Positions 1 through 9,139 of a stretch of DNA of 64,000 bases are shown piece after piece; within the stretch, counting starts at the first letter, position 1; every line of letters starts with the position of its first letter. The stretch comes from Coprobacter secundus (GTDB lineage Bacteria; Bacteroidota; Bacteroidia; Bacteroidales; Coprobacteraceae). The position numbers and the translations under genes are program-made. The stretch covers positions 186,001 to 250,000 of the forward strand of contig JTDA01000003.1 of the NCBI GenBank assembly GCA_000803105.1, given 5' to 3'. A model generated the notes under the pieces. The model saw only the letters and a program-made list of their open reading frames with translations, was not told where the DNA came from and ran no database searches.

Positions 1-40
1 AAAAAAGTAGTTTTTATATTTTTCTTTCATTTTCACGCGG

Positions 41-67
41 TTGCGCATAAAAGTTTGTTTATCTTTG
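41..67 (+). promoter_or_regulatory. Promoter of pnp
   Basis: A perfect Bacteroidota -7 element TATCTTTG lies at 60-67, with a TTG at 41-43 in the position of the -33 element, 16 bp upstream. It leaves a leader of about 35 nt before the pnp start. The consensus is established for Bacteroidota; use of this site is inferred. Confidence 0.6.
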
Positions 68-106
68 CATGATTTTGGACAGAAAGTGAAAATGAAATAA
101 AGATTT

Positions 107-2308
107 ATGATTAATCCTATTAAAAAAACGATCGAATTGAGCGATGGACGGACCATCACGATCGAAACAGGAAAATTGGCTAAGCAAGCCGATGGAGCAG
201 TAGAAGTTCGCATGGGTAATACTATGTTACTGGCTACTGTAGTATCTGCACAAGAGGCAGGAGAAGGTGTTGATTTTATGCCTTTGCAAGTAGAGTATAA
301 AGAGAAATTTTCAGCGTTTGGACGTTTTCCCGGAGGTTTTACAAAGAGAGAAGGTCGGGCTTCTGATTATGAAATCTTAACATCCCGGCTGGTGGATCGG
401 GTATTACGTCCCTTATTCCCCGATAATTACCATGCTGATACATTTGTGAATATTATCTTATTTTCATCAGACGGTAAAGATATGCCTGATGCATTGGCCG
501 GTTTGGCAGCTTCAGCAGCATTGGCTGTTTCTGATATCCCTTTTAACGGTCCTATTTCTGAAGTACGTGTTGCTCGTATTGATGGACAATTTAAAATAAA
601 CCCGACTTTTGAGGAGCTTGCGAAAGCTGATATTGATTTGATGGTGGGTGCTACCATGGACAATATTATGATGGTCGAGGGAGAAATGGATGAGGTCTCA
701 GAAGCTGAATTATTAGAAGCATTAAAGTTTGCACATGAGGCTATAAAGGTTCAATGTCAAGTCCAGATAGAATTGGCAGAGGCCGTAGGTTCTACTGTAA
801 AGAGAACATATTGTCATGAGGTGAATGATGAGGAGCTTCGCAAAGACGTTTGGGAAAAATGTTACGATAAAGCTTATGAAATAGCTCGTTCTGGTAACAC
901 GAACAAGCATGAACGGATGGCTGCTTTTGATGGAATCGTAGAAGATTATTTAGCAGCAATGGACCCAGAGGCAGCAGCAGAGAAAGAAGCTTTAGTAAAG
1001 CGTTATTACCATGATGTTGAGAAAGAAGCTATGCGCCGTTGCATATTGGATGAAGGGAAGCGTCTTGATGGTCGTACTACAACACAAATTCGTCCTATTT
1101 GGGCAGAAGTCGATTATATACCAGGCCCTCACGGATCAGCCGTGTTTACTCGTGGAGAGACACAGTCTCTTTCAACAGTAACTTTGGGTACAAAATTGGA
1201 TGAAAAAATCGTAGATGATGTTTTGGACCAGAGTCGGGAGCGTTTCTTATTGCATTATAATTTTCCTCCATTCTCTACTGGGGAAGCGAAAGCAAGCCGT
1301 GGCGTAGGACGTCGCGAAATCGGACATGGCAATTTGGCCAATCGGGCGCTAAAAAGAATGATTCCGGAAGATTATCCTTATGTTATTCGTGTGGTATCGG
1401 ATATTCTTGAATCTAACGGTTCATCTTCTATGGCTACGGTTTGTGCCGGAACATTAGCTCTTATGGATGCTGGAGTACAGATAAAGAAACCTGTATCCGG
1501 TATTGCTATGGGATTGATTACCGATAAGGATAATGTTAAATTTGCGGTCTTGTCAGATATATTGGGTGATGAAGACCATTTGGGAGATATGGACTTTAAA
1601 GTGACTGGGACGAAAGATGGCATTACTGCCACTCAAATGGATATTAAGGTGGACGGTCTTTCCTATGAAGTTCTTGAAAAGGCCTTAGCTCAGGCTCGTG
1701 AAGGCCGGATGCATATTTTGGGTAAAATATTAGAGACCATACCGGAACCAAGAGCAGAGATGAAACCTCATGCACCGCGTATTGAAGTAATCAATATTCC
1801 TAAAGATATGATTGGTGCAGTGATTGGCCCGGGTGGAAAAATAATACAAGGTATTCAGGAAGCGACTGGAGCCGTGGTGACTATTGAGGAAATAGATAAT
1901 ATCGGGCGTGTAGAAGTTTCTGCTCCTGGCCGAGATGCAATTAATGCAGCTATGGCAAAGATTAAAGGTATTGTCGCTATTCCTGAAGAAGGAGAGGTAT
2001 ATACTGGAAAAGTAAAATCAATTTTGGCGTTTGGAGCATTTGTCGAGTTTATGCCAGGAAAAGATGGTCTGTTGCATATCTCTGAAATAAGTTGGGATAG
2101 GATAGATTCAATGGAAAATTCGGGGATTAAAGAAGGAGATGATGTAACGGTAAAACTCATTGAAATCGATAAGAAAACAGGAAAGTTCCGGTTGTCAATG
2201 AAAGCTCTTCAGCCTCGTCCTGAAAGAGTAGAGCGTACAGAACGTCCTGAAAAGGTTGAACGCCGAAATAAACCTTTTAATAAGCCTAAAAAAGAAGACA
2301 AAGAATAA
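107..2308 (+). CDS. pnp: Polyribonucleotide nucleotidyltransferase (PNPase)
   Basis: Phosphorolytic 3'-to-5' exoribonuclease for mRNA decay, acting in the cytoplasm as a trimer. The 733 residues have the full family layout: RNase PH domain 1 (about 10-225), a helical linker, RNase PH domain 2 (about 325-545), a KH domain (about 558-627) with the GPGGK loop, and an S1 domain (about 628-697) with the usual GAFVEF core. A basic and acidic tail of about 35 residues follows. Length is normal for the family. The ATG at 107 gives the standard N-terminus and sits just below a good promoter. The gene is monocistronic: a strong terminator follows 26 bp after the stop codon, and the next gene is convergent. 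Confidence 0.97.
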   Translation: MINPIKKTIELSDGRTITIETGKLAKQADGAVEVRMGNTMLLATVVSAQEAGEGVDFMPLQVEYKEKFSAFGRFPGGFTKREGRASDYEILTSRLVDRVLRPLFPDNYHADTFVNIILFSSDGKDMPDALAGLAASAALAVSDIPFNGPISEVRVARIDGQFKINPTFEELAKADIDLMVGATMDNIMMVEGEMDEVSEAELLEALKFAHEAIKVQCQVQIELAEAVGSTVKRTYCHEVNDEELRKDVWEKCYDKAYEIARSGNTNKHERMAAFDGIVEDYLAAMDPEAAAEKEALVKRYYHDVEKEAMRRCILDEGKRLDGRTTTQIRPIWAEVDYIPGPHGSAVFTRGETQSLSTVTLGTKLDEKIVDDVLDQSRERFLLHYNFPPFSTGEAKASRGVGRREIGHGNLANRALKRMIPEDYPYVIRVVSDILESNGSSSMATVCAGTLALMDAGVQIKKPVSGIAMGLITDKDNVKFAVLSDILGDEDHLGDMDFKVTGTKDGITATQMDIKVDGLSYEVLEKALAQAREGRMHILGKILETIPEPRAEMKPHAPRIEVINIPKDMIGAVIGPGGKIIQGIQEATGAVVTIEEIDNIGRVEVSAPGRDAINAAMAKIKGIVAIPEEGEVYTGKVKSILAFGAFVEFMPGKDGLLHISEISWDRIDSMENSGIKEGDDVTVKLIEIDKKTGKFRLSMKALQPRPERVERTERPEKVERRNKPFNKPKKEDKE

Positions 2309-2334
2309 CTTTTTTCTGTAAATTAAATAGAGAA

Positions 2335-2368
2335 AGTCGCTTGCATTTGGTTGTAAGCGGCTTTTTTT
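2335..2368 (+). terminator. Intrinsic terminator of pnp
   Basis: An 11-bp stem, AGTCGCTTGCA at 2335-2345 pairing with TGTAAGCGGCT at 2352-2362 (one G-T pair), encloses a 6-nt loop and runs into seven T. The T run touches the stop codon of the convergent gene at 2367. Confidence 0.9.
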
Positions 2369-4070
2369 AATGTTTGATGCCGGCTTTCTTGAACATCATG
2401 AAATCTTCTTTCTTTAATCCAATATCATCGAACGGCTTGGGCTGATTGTGGTCATTGAGATAATATCTTTTTGTTTCTACAAAAAGAGGGCTGACTATGG
2501 ATAAAGAATCACTGCGATATGGGGTGTGAATTCCTCCTAAAGACAATATGGTATGGAAAACATTGCGGCTTGAAATAGCTTTGTCTTTATTTTTGTTGGC
2601 AGTTTCATAACAAATTGGGAATGATTCTTTATAAGAATTTGACATCCAAAGAATAAGTGGGATATGGAGTTGATAATAAGAAGGAACTGGAGATGCGTGA
2701 AGAAAAAGTTTTCTTTTGTCATCAAATATATCTTCTCCATGGTCTGAAGCATACATCATTGCCGAATGTGTATCATCTTGACTGAGTAATATTATTATCT
2801 GATACAAGAAGTTATCGGTATATCTTATAGTATTATCATAGGCATTTATCATTTGTTGCCTATTGTCTATCTGAGCTCCGGAAATGTTGTCGGGCAAAAA
2901 ATATGCAGCAGATAGGGGATAACGTTCTTGGTAATTGAAGTGAGAGCCATATGTATGTAATACAATAAATAATTTTTGATATCCTTTTCTTATTTCATTC
3001 TCTAACAATTCTAATAAAATATTGTCTGAGGGGTTGTAATCAGGGTCATCTACAAGTTCTTTGATGAATATATGCCGGTCGGCTTCTTTACCGAAAAAAT
3101 CAATGAAAGAGTGGTTGGGACGTTGGTTTGAGAAAAAAGCAGTATGGAAACCCGCTTCCTTGAAAGCCGTTATAATGCTTTTTTCTTGGTAAATACAGTC
3201 ATAATGTAATGCTGAAGCGTTTGATAACAACATAGGGACGCTTTTATGTGTTGTGTTCGACTGAGTGAGTACGTCAGAAAAATGTATAAGATTTTCTACT
3301 GTACTGAGCTTTGGATTGGTATTCCGGTTGTATCCGTATAATTGCCAGTTTGCAGCCCGAGATGTTTCACCAATGACCATAACATAAATTTCTTTTTCCT
3401 TATGATTGATATGTTCGGGTAAAGAGTAAAATAGGAAACCTTCTGAACTTTTTTCATAATTTCGGGTGAAAGCATTTCTTTGCAGTGCTAATACGATATT
3501 ATATCCTACATTGGCTGGATAGATGTCATTTTTTATTCGAAAACTTTTATCAGTAAAACAAGTTATTCCTATAAATATCAGCCCAATTCCGAGAATATAG
3601 AGAGCGAATTTTCGTTGATGATGTAAAAATACTGATGATAGTTTCTCTTTTTTCATAATGGAGAGTATCCCTATAAAAAGAGTTGGGACATAGAGTACAA
3701 GAACTCCAATAATAGCGGGCCATAAGTTGTCTAATAGTTCGAGAGCTTCAGATGAGTTGGTTGTTGATAAATTTAGAAACATATCAACAGCGATAATAGA
3801 CTCTTCAAACAGGTAAAGCAATACCAGTTGAAAAGCTCCAAGAAATAATAAAGGAAGGAGCAACCAGATTATTTTTCCGGGTTTTGAGCTGGATGACAGG
3901 AGTAACCAATATATAGATAAAGGTATAATTATATTACAGAAACGAACTAATAATGAGGCCGGTTCTGTAAAAAATAGGAAAAGGTTGGGAATTAATAGTA
4001 CCCCAATAAACAGAAAAAAAATAGTTTTCTGTTTAACATAGAGTTCTTTTATCTGATTAAAAAGCTTCAT
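2367..4070 (-). CDS. Phosphoethanolamine transferase, EptA/CptA-like
   Basis: Inner-membrane enzyme of the alkaline-phosphatase (sulfatase) superfamily. It would move phosphoethanolamine from phosphatidylethanolamine to lipid A or another envelope glycan, which in relatives lowers polymyxin binding. The N-terminal part (about 17-170) holds hydrophobic helices like the family's five transmembrane segments. The periplasmic domain carries GETSRA (about 234-239, metal-binding Glu), TTHKSVP (about 273-279, region of the nucleophile Thr), SDHGED (about 442-447) and a later His (about 458). At 567 residues the length is normal. The start overlaps the end of the upstream barrel gene by 14 bp, so the two are probably cotranscribed. 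The modified target cannot be told from sequence. Confidence 0.85.
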   Translation of the reverse strand: MKLFNQIKELYVKQKTIFFLFIGVLLIPNLFLFFTEPASLLVRFCNIIIPLSIYWLLLSSSSKPGKIIWLLLPLLFLGAFQLVLLYLFEESIIAVDMFLNLSTTNSSEALELLDNLWPAIIGVLVLYVPTLFIGILSIMKKEKLSSVFLHHQRKFALYILGIGLIFIGITCFTDKSFRIKNDIYPANVGYNIVLALQRNAFTRNYEKSSEGFLFYSLPEHINHKEKEIYVMVIGETSRAANWQLYGYNRNTNPKLSTVENLIHFSDVLTQSNTTHKSVPMLLSNASALHYDCIYQEKSIITAFKEAGFHTAFFSNQRPNHSFIDFFGKEADRHIFIKELVDDPDYNPSDNILLELLENEIRKGYQKLFIVLHTYGSHFNYQERYPLSAAYFLPDNISGAQIDNRQQMINAYDNTIRYTDNFLYQIIILLSQDDTHSAMMYASDHGEDIFDDKRKLFLHASPVPSYYQLHIPLILWMSNSYKESFPICYETANKNKDKAISSRNVFHTILSLGGIHTPYRSDSLSIVSPLFVETKRYYLNDHNQPKPFDDIGLKKEDFMMFKKAGIKH

Positions 4071-5250
4071 TTATATTAAAAATAAATCCTGTTTGTTTTT
4101 TGCCAAAACCTAAGTCTAATCTTACATTTACTCTTTTCTTGAATTCCCATCTGTAACCGAATCCGTAATTCGGTAAAGTTTGATTGAAATGAAAAGATTT
4201 GAATGAATTAAAAATATTTCCGGCACCAATCCATACAACGATTCCATTACGTTTCCATATATGTTGCCTTAGTTCTAACTGTATTTCTATTAAATCTTTG
4301 TCTCTGTACCGACCTTCATAGTATCCTCTCATTGCATAGGAACTACCTAATAGGGCCATTAGTCCCCAAGGGGGATCTCCTGTATTGATAAGGGTGTGAA
4401 ATTCTCCTGCAAGAATGCCTCCTTTCCAAATTTTATGATAATAACTGGCTCGTAGGTCTGTTGTACTGAAAGCATATTTGTTCCCCATAAAAGATGGGCT
4501 AAAGCGCTGCTCGAGTTTTAGATAATATCCTCTATAAGCATTGGTCAGGAAATCACGAGAATCATAAATGAGAGCCATACCGGCACTAATATTCCGGGTT
4601 GTTTTGGCCATGTTTTCTAATAGTTCAGGTTTTTTGAAGTCTTTTCCATGAACATAGTCAAAGCTTACGAGTGGGCCTACATATAAGTTCTTTACCAATT
4701 TGAGTAAGAAATCAACTTTTATTTGTGCTTGAAATCGATTGTATTTGCTTTTATTAGCATTGTTTACAGCATTGTTATATCCTATTCCCCAAAATAGACT
4801 TGGAAAAGAATAAAAGTAGAAGTTATAATCTAACCGATATTTATTTTGAGGAAACAGATTATTGCCCCTTATTCCCAGAAGATAGAATCCTGTTGTAGAT
4901 ACATCTCCATATAAAGAAATGTTAGAAGGAGGCAGAATCGTATCTTTGCGGTCCATTCGGTACAACCCAGCTGCCACTACTCCTATTCCTAATTTGGTGT
5001 CTGAGGAGAAGTGGGGGCCTCCGATAATACTGAAATCGAACTTTTTGTGATTCTTGTTTTTGTTGGCATCATTAAAATAATCCAGAAATTTTTTGGAAAA
5101 AGACCGTTTGGTGATAGTATCGGTTTTGTTCTTGACAATAGTTTCAGGAGCATTATATGTTGTAGTAGAGTCTAGGACGATAGTCTGAGAGTATGACCAC
5201 ATCCTGGGTAAAGTAATAAGTAATAAAATTAAAGTAAATTGTCTCTCCAT
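4057..5250 (-). CDS. Omp85/BamA-family outer-membrane barrel protein without POTRA domains
   Basis: Predicted 397-residue outer-membrane protein. A signal peptide at about 1-22 ends near SYSQ. The rest is rich in alternating aromatic beta strands, with the look of the bacterial surface antigen (D15) barrel: GGPHFSSDTKLGIGV early on, GYYLKLEQRF in the middle, YAMRGYYEGRYRDKD late (similar to the barrel-lumen RGF/RGY loop), and a C-terminal Phe as barrel proteins usually have. It is too short for the POTRA repeats of BamA or TamA, so it resembles the compact barrel-only members seen in Bacteroidota. Cotranscription with the downstream phosphoethanolamine transferase (14-bp overlap) suggests an envelope role. 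No substrate can be named. Confidence 0.75.
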   Translation of the reverse strand: MERQFTLILLLITLPRMWSYSQTIVLDSTTTYNAPETIVKNKTDTITKRSFSKKFLDYFNDANKNKNHKKFDFSIIGGPHFSSDTKLGIGVVAAGLYRMDRKDTILPPSNISLYGDVSTTGFYLLGIRGNNLFPQNKYRLDYNFYFYSFPSLFWGIGYNNAVNNANKSKYNRFQAQIKVDFLLKLVKNLYVGPLVSFDYVHGKDFKKPELLENMAKTTRNISAGMALIYDSRDFLTNAYRGYYLKLEQRFSPSFMGNKYAFSTTDLRASYYHKIWKGGILAGEFHTLINTGDPPWGLMALLGSSYAMRGYYEGRYRDKDLIEIQLELRQHIWKRNGIVVWIGAGNIFNSFKSFHFNQTLPNYGFGYRWEFKKRVNVRLDLGFGKKQTGFIFNINEAF

Positions 5251-5461
5251 ATTAGCATACTTTGTTTTATATAGATTGTATACCTATGAGATAAAACTGA
5301 TGTTTGCGATGAAAGTTTAGATTTTTAAATGTATTTAGTGAAAAAGACTTAATCTATATGGAAGTAATAGTTTTGAAAAAGATGGTAATGAGGTATTCGG
5401 GCAGAAACCTTTATATAGGGTTACTTGTTATAAATAGTAAACGAAAATAGATATATAGTTT

Positions 5462-6169
5462 ATGAAAACAATTATTGATAAAGCTGCATCGAGAGGGTAT
5501 TTTGACCATGGGTGGTTGAAGACACATCATACATTTAGTTTTGCTGATTATTATAATCCCAAAAGAATGCATTTTGGTGCATTGCGAGTATTGAATGATG
5601 ATTGGGTTACTCCGGGTAATGGATTTGATACACATCCGCATAAGAATATGGAAGTTGTCTCTATTCCGTTGAGAGGGCGGTTGAGGCATGGTGACAGCGT
5701 AGAAAATGTTCAGACAATAGTTCCCGGAGAAATACAGGTAATGAGTACCGGACGAGGTATCTATCACAGTGAGTATAATGGGAGTGATAAAGACCCTGTC
5801 GAGTTTCTACAAATATGGATATTCCCTAAGAAAGAAAGTACACCTCCGGAGTATAATAATTATGATATACGACCTTTACTTAAAGAGAATGAACTGGCGC
5901 TTTTTATTTCGCCTGATGGGGAGACAAAAGCCTCGATTTTACAAGATGCTTGGTTTTCTATGGGTACTCTTGATGCAGGAAGAGTTATAGAGTATAAAAT
6001 GCATAGAAAAGATACAGGGGTATATATATTTATTATTGAAGGTGAAGTTGAAATTGCCGGGGAACCGTTGTATCGGCGGGATGGAATGGGTATATACGAT
6101 ACGGCTTTTGTTGAGATAAAAATACAAAAGAGAGCAACTATATTATTGATGGAAGTCCCGATGATATAA
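5462..6169 (+). CDS. Pirin family protein (YhhW-like)
   Basis: Bicupin metalloprotein of 235 residues. The N-terminal cupin holds the pirin metal ligands: His58 and His60 in the THPHKNME motif, and His102 and Glu104 in YHSEYN. Some bacterial pirins act as quercetin 2,3-dioxygenases and others bind regulators or enzymes, so the role here is open. The start ATG at 5462 begins the conserved N-terminus directly. The 211-bp gap to the divergent barrel gene is AT-rich and shows no convincing full promoter. A strong terminator shared with the PUL operon follows. Confidence 0.9.
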   Translation: MKTIIDKAASRGYFDHGWLKTHHTFSFADYYNPKRMHFGALRVLNDDWVTPGNGFDTHPHKNMEVVSIPLRGRLRHGDSVENVQTIVPGEIQVMSTGRGIYHSEYNGSDKDPVEFLQIWIFPKKESTPPEYNNYDIRPLLKENELALFISPDGETKASILQDAWFSMGTLDAGRVIEYKMHRKDTGVYIFIIEGEVEIAGEPLYRRDGMGIYDTAFVEIKIQKRATILLMEVPMI

Positions 6170-6175
6170 AAAGTT

Positions 6176-6217
6176 AAAAGGTAACTTTGGCAAATTATAA
6201 ACCAAAGTTACCTTTTT
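6176..6217. terminator. Bidirectional terminator between pirin gene and PUL
   Basis: A 15-bp perfect stem, AAAAGGTAACTTTGG at 6176-6190 and its complement at 6202-6216, has an 11-nt loop. A-rich and T-rich flanks on the two sides let it work for the pirin gene (+) and for the end of the PUL transcript (-). Confidence 0.9.
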
Positions 6218-6256
6218 ATTTAACAGAAAAACACTATCTCAATTTTTGATAATTAT

Positions 6257-7555
6257 TTATTTCCCTTTTTCTGGCTTAGCGTATACACGTACAAAATCAA
6301 CAAACATGTCCGAGCCGTTGCCATATCGCTCCAAGTCGATAGGCCAACCGCTAATACCCCCTATTGCATAGTTTACCATGAATAGGTGAGGAAAGTCCCT
6401 TGAGATTTCATTTGTCGGATGTCTGAATACTTCCATGTTGTCGAAATAGTATATAGTTTCATCCATGCCTACATACATGCCATATGTGTGGAAAGTCGTA
6501 GACCAAGATGATTTTCCTCCTAATTTAAGCATATCGATAGATTTCCATACAGCGTCTTTAGGGGTACCGTCGGCATTATGTTGTCCCCAAAAATGACTGG
6601 TGACGGAATATCCCCAATAGTTAGGATTGCCTTTGCCTTGTCCTCCATAGGCTTCGATGATATCCAATTCATCACCCGGAGCGTTATGTATCTGGTTGAT
6701 TGTCCAGAAAGCCGGCCAAGTGCCGGGAGCAGATTGTGCTGTAAAACGGCATTCCATATAGCATGGAGCTTTTACCCAAAAGCCTTCACCATCCATATTG
6801 ACCGAAGCGATTAACCCAGTGGCACCGTTAGTTCCCGGTTCTTTACGAGCAGCGATATGCAAGTAAGTATCAATCTGGCGGAATGGCTTCAAAGGATGAT
6901 CTACATCAGAAAAAGGCCAACCGCTAAAGTCTCCGGAACAGGGCTTATGGGCATTGTATCGGGCTCCTCTGCCATCATTTGAAATGGATAACGGACCGTC
7001 AAAGTCATCAGAAAAAACTAGGCTTAGTCCTTTTTCTTTTACGATACCAGGGTCTTGAGCCGGGATGCCTTGATTCCATTTTATACCTCCGTCGTTATAT
7101 AATTGCAATTCAAAAATATCTTTATTGACGTCATTTTGTGCATAAATACGTACATTCATTGGGCCGTTTGGAAATTGGTCGGCATTGAAAGAAAATTTAC
7201 CAGTCCCGTCTTTTTTCAGATGTATACCTTTAGGAGTCAAGTCTACGTCGTGTCCCCAAGTATTGGGATTATCGTCTGTAGGTTGGCTCCAGCACATAGC
7301 TTTCGCGGTTTTCATTCCTTTTGCTTGGAAAGATATGTTGACTTTACCTTTGACATGGGAGCGGCATGCGGGCTCTATAACTTTTATTGCTTGTATCCAT
7401 TCATTGTTTTCTACACCTTCACCGTAACTGAAATCGGGATATTCGGTACGTCGGTCTTGTTGAGCATTTAATGTACCTATTGTTCCACTGACGACTAAAA
7501 TAGTCAGAATAGACTTGAAATTCCATTTCCTTTTGTAATTATTCATACTTTTCAT
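6257..7555 (-). CDS. Glycoside hydrolase family 16 enzyme (secreted endo-beta-glycanase)
   Basis: Retaining endo-beta-glycanase with a GH16 jelly-roll fold. The beta-bulge catalytic motif ExDxxE is seen as DELDIIEAYG: nucleophile Glu296, Asp298, acid/base Glu301. GH16 enzymes with this motif act on beta-1,3-glucans, agarose, porphyran or galactans, so the exact substrate is open. Residues 1-31 are a signal peptide ending at AQQ with no lipobox. Residues about 50-155 form an Ig-like or CBM-like domain before the catalytic part (about 178-430). It is the last gene of the PUL, 42 bp after the GH30 gene, followed by the operon terminator. A start at Met4 is also possible. Confidence 0.88.
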   Translation of the reverse strand: MKSMNNYKRKWNFKSILTILVVSGTIGTLNAQQDRRTEYPDFSYGEGVENNEWIQAIKVIEPACRSHVKGKVNISFQAKGMKTAKAMCWSQPTDDNPNTWGHDVDLTPKGIHLKKDGTGKFSFNADQFPNGPMNVRIYAQNDVNKDIFELQLYNDGGIKWNQGIPAQDPGIVKEKGLSLVFSDDFDGPLSISNDGRGARYNAHKPCSGDFSGWPFSDVDHPLKPFRQIDTYLHIAARKEPGTNGATGLIASVNMDGEGFWVKAPCYMECRFTAQSAPGTWPAFWTINQIHNAPGDELDIIEAYGGQGKGNPNYWGYSVTSHFWGQHNADGTPKDAVWKSIDMLKLGGKSSWSTTFHTYGMYVGMDETIYYFDNMEVFRHPTNEISRDFPHLFMVNYAIGGISGWPIDLERYGNGSDMFVDFVRVYAKPEKGK

Positions 7556-7596
7556 TGTGTTTTATTGTTGTGTTAGATGGTCTATATTGTTATGTG

Positions 7597-9033
7597 TCAT
7601 AATATGCAAGTCATAATGGAATGAGCTGGACTTTCCATTTCCATTGTTTTTCCTTCAATGTATAGGGTATAGGGGATCATTCGCCCAGTGGTATTTAATA
7701 TGACTACTGCAATATGTCCGTCTGTGTTGATAAATGATGTTGTTTGCAAATCTCGGCTATTACTTACCGCGTTGAGACGCCGTGCTCCCGGGCGTATAAA
7801 CTTTGAAAAATGTCCGATGTATGAGTAAGCATAAGTATATACAACTTCTCCTGTCTTGGTAATACCATGTATGGGTGCAAAGCAGACATTTTTTACGTGA
7901 TTGGGACCTCCAAATTCGTCCAATACAATGTTCCAGTCTGTCCAAAATACGAATCCGCTGTTCATGTCATTCAGAATATTCGTAGCATATCTTTCACCAA
8001 TAGCGATAGATTGCAGGCGATTGGGGTCATATCCCTCAACACAACCTTCGGTAAAGCCCATTTTTATATTGGGGAAGGCGCGGTTTAGGCATATGTTATT
8101 TTCGTACATACCACCGTCATACCAATGTAGACCGACACCCCATATATATTTTGCCGTTTCAGGATCGTTCAGCATATCAGATACATAGTGATATCCGAAG
8201 TCTCGATTATGGTCATACACGATAACTTTTTTATTTTTCATGTCATTTTTCCACAAAGTAGGTCCCAGATATTTTTTCAGAAATTCTTGTTCTTGTTTTG
8301 GCAAATAAAGGCATGATTCCCAGGTTTGGATAGACATAGGTTCGTTTTGTACAGTCAGCCCCCATACAGGGATATTTTCCGCTTCATATGCTTGAATAAA
8401 TTTTATGAAATAGTTTGCCCATGTTTGGTAATGTTCTTTTTTGAGGTATCCTCCATACAACATATTATTATTAGTTTTCATCCAAGCAGGAGGAGACCAT
8501 GGGCTGAAATAAAATTTCATGTTATCTCCTATAATTTCTTGAGCTTGTTTGATAAAAGGAAGCTTATATTTCCGGTCGTGGGCAATATCGAAAGATTCTA
8601 ATTTGATGTCGTTTTCTTTTACATAGTCATAAGTGTCGCTGGAGAAGTCACAACTATTCATATTGGTACGTATCATATTATATCCTATGCCTTTCTGTGG
8701 GTCGAAATAGGCTGTCATGATTTCATCCTGTTTTTCTTTGGGCAGTTTAGCTAAAGTTTCTGCAGCAGCATCAGTAATAGCACCTCCAAATCCAATCCAT
8801 TCTTCGAACTGATGATTAGGATCTATCAAAATTGTTACGGTATTTCGCTCCAGAGACCCTGGAGAAAGTGAATTTTTGGCTTCTACCATCTGTCGGTTGT
8901 TTCTCTCGGCAGTAGTATATACTGATACTTGATTTGCGTATACGGGTTTGATTGCTGTTTGTGTCCAGACATTGCTTGTACATAATATACCTGCTATGGC
9001 AAAAGCAATATGACTGAGTTTCTTATTTTTCAT
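7597..9033 (-). CDS. Glycoside hydrolase family 30 enzyme
   Basis: Clan GH-A retaining hydrolase of the GH30 (glucosylceramidase-like) family. Numbered from the upstream in-frame ATG at 9060, the acid/base is Glu240 in GLTVQNEP and the nucleophile Glu338 in MGFTEG. The barrel also has GFGGAITD near residue 91 and SPWSPPAWMKT near 186, both typical of GH30, and a beta-sandwich tail. The best homologues by eye are the subfamilies that contain beta-1,6-glucanases. Beta-1,6-galactanase or beta-glucosidase activity is not excluded. I prefer the ATG at 9033 because it starts a clean signal peptide (MKNKKLSHIAFA, cut near WTQT). No lipobox, so probably periplasmic. Confidence 0.85.
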   Translation of the reverse strand: MKNKKLSHIAFAIAGILCTSNVWTQTAIKPVYANQVSVYTTAERNNRQMVEAKNSLSPGSLERNTVTILIDPNHQFEEWIGFGGAITDAAAETLAKLPKEKQDEIMTAYFDPQKGIGYNMIRTNMNSCDFSSDTYDYVKENDIKLESFDIAHDRKYKLPFIKQAQEIIGDNMKFYFSPWSPPAWMKTNNNMLYGGYLKKEHYQTWANYFIKFIQAYEAENIPVWGLTVQNEPMSIQTWESCLYLPKQEQEFLKKYLGPTLWKNDMKNKKVIVYDHNRDFGYHYVSDMLNDPETAKYIWGVGLHWYDGGMYENNICLNRAFPNIKMGFTEGCVEGYDPNRLQSIAIGERYATNILNDMNSGFVFWTDWNIVLDEFGGPNHVKNVCFAPIHGITKTGEVVYTYAYSYIGHFSKFIRPGARRLNAVSNSRDLQTTSFINTDGHIAVVILNTTGRMIPYTLYIEGKTMEMESPAHSIMTCIL

Positions 9034-9139
9034 ATTTCTTTCTATAGATTTTGCGACCATTGATTTTTCTGTTGATAAATTTTTTTATTTTTCAGAAAGG
9101 ATATGTGTAAATTTCTGTAATATTGATAAATAGGTTCGA

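Noticed and set aside
5269..5359. 9-bp inverted arms ATATAGATT / AATCTATAT upstream of the pirin gene
   Set aside because: The arms are 73 bp apart in a very AT-rich stretch with no link to a promoter; probably chance.
7103..7471. Long antisense frames inside the glycosidase, SusC and SusD genes
   Set aside because: They lie fully inside well-supported genes on the other strand and have no domain features, signals or start context of their own.
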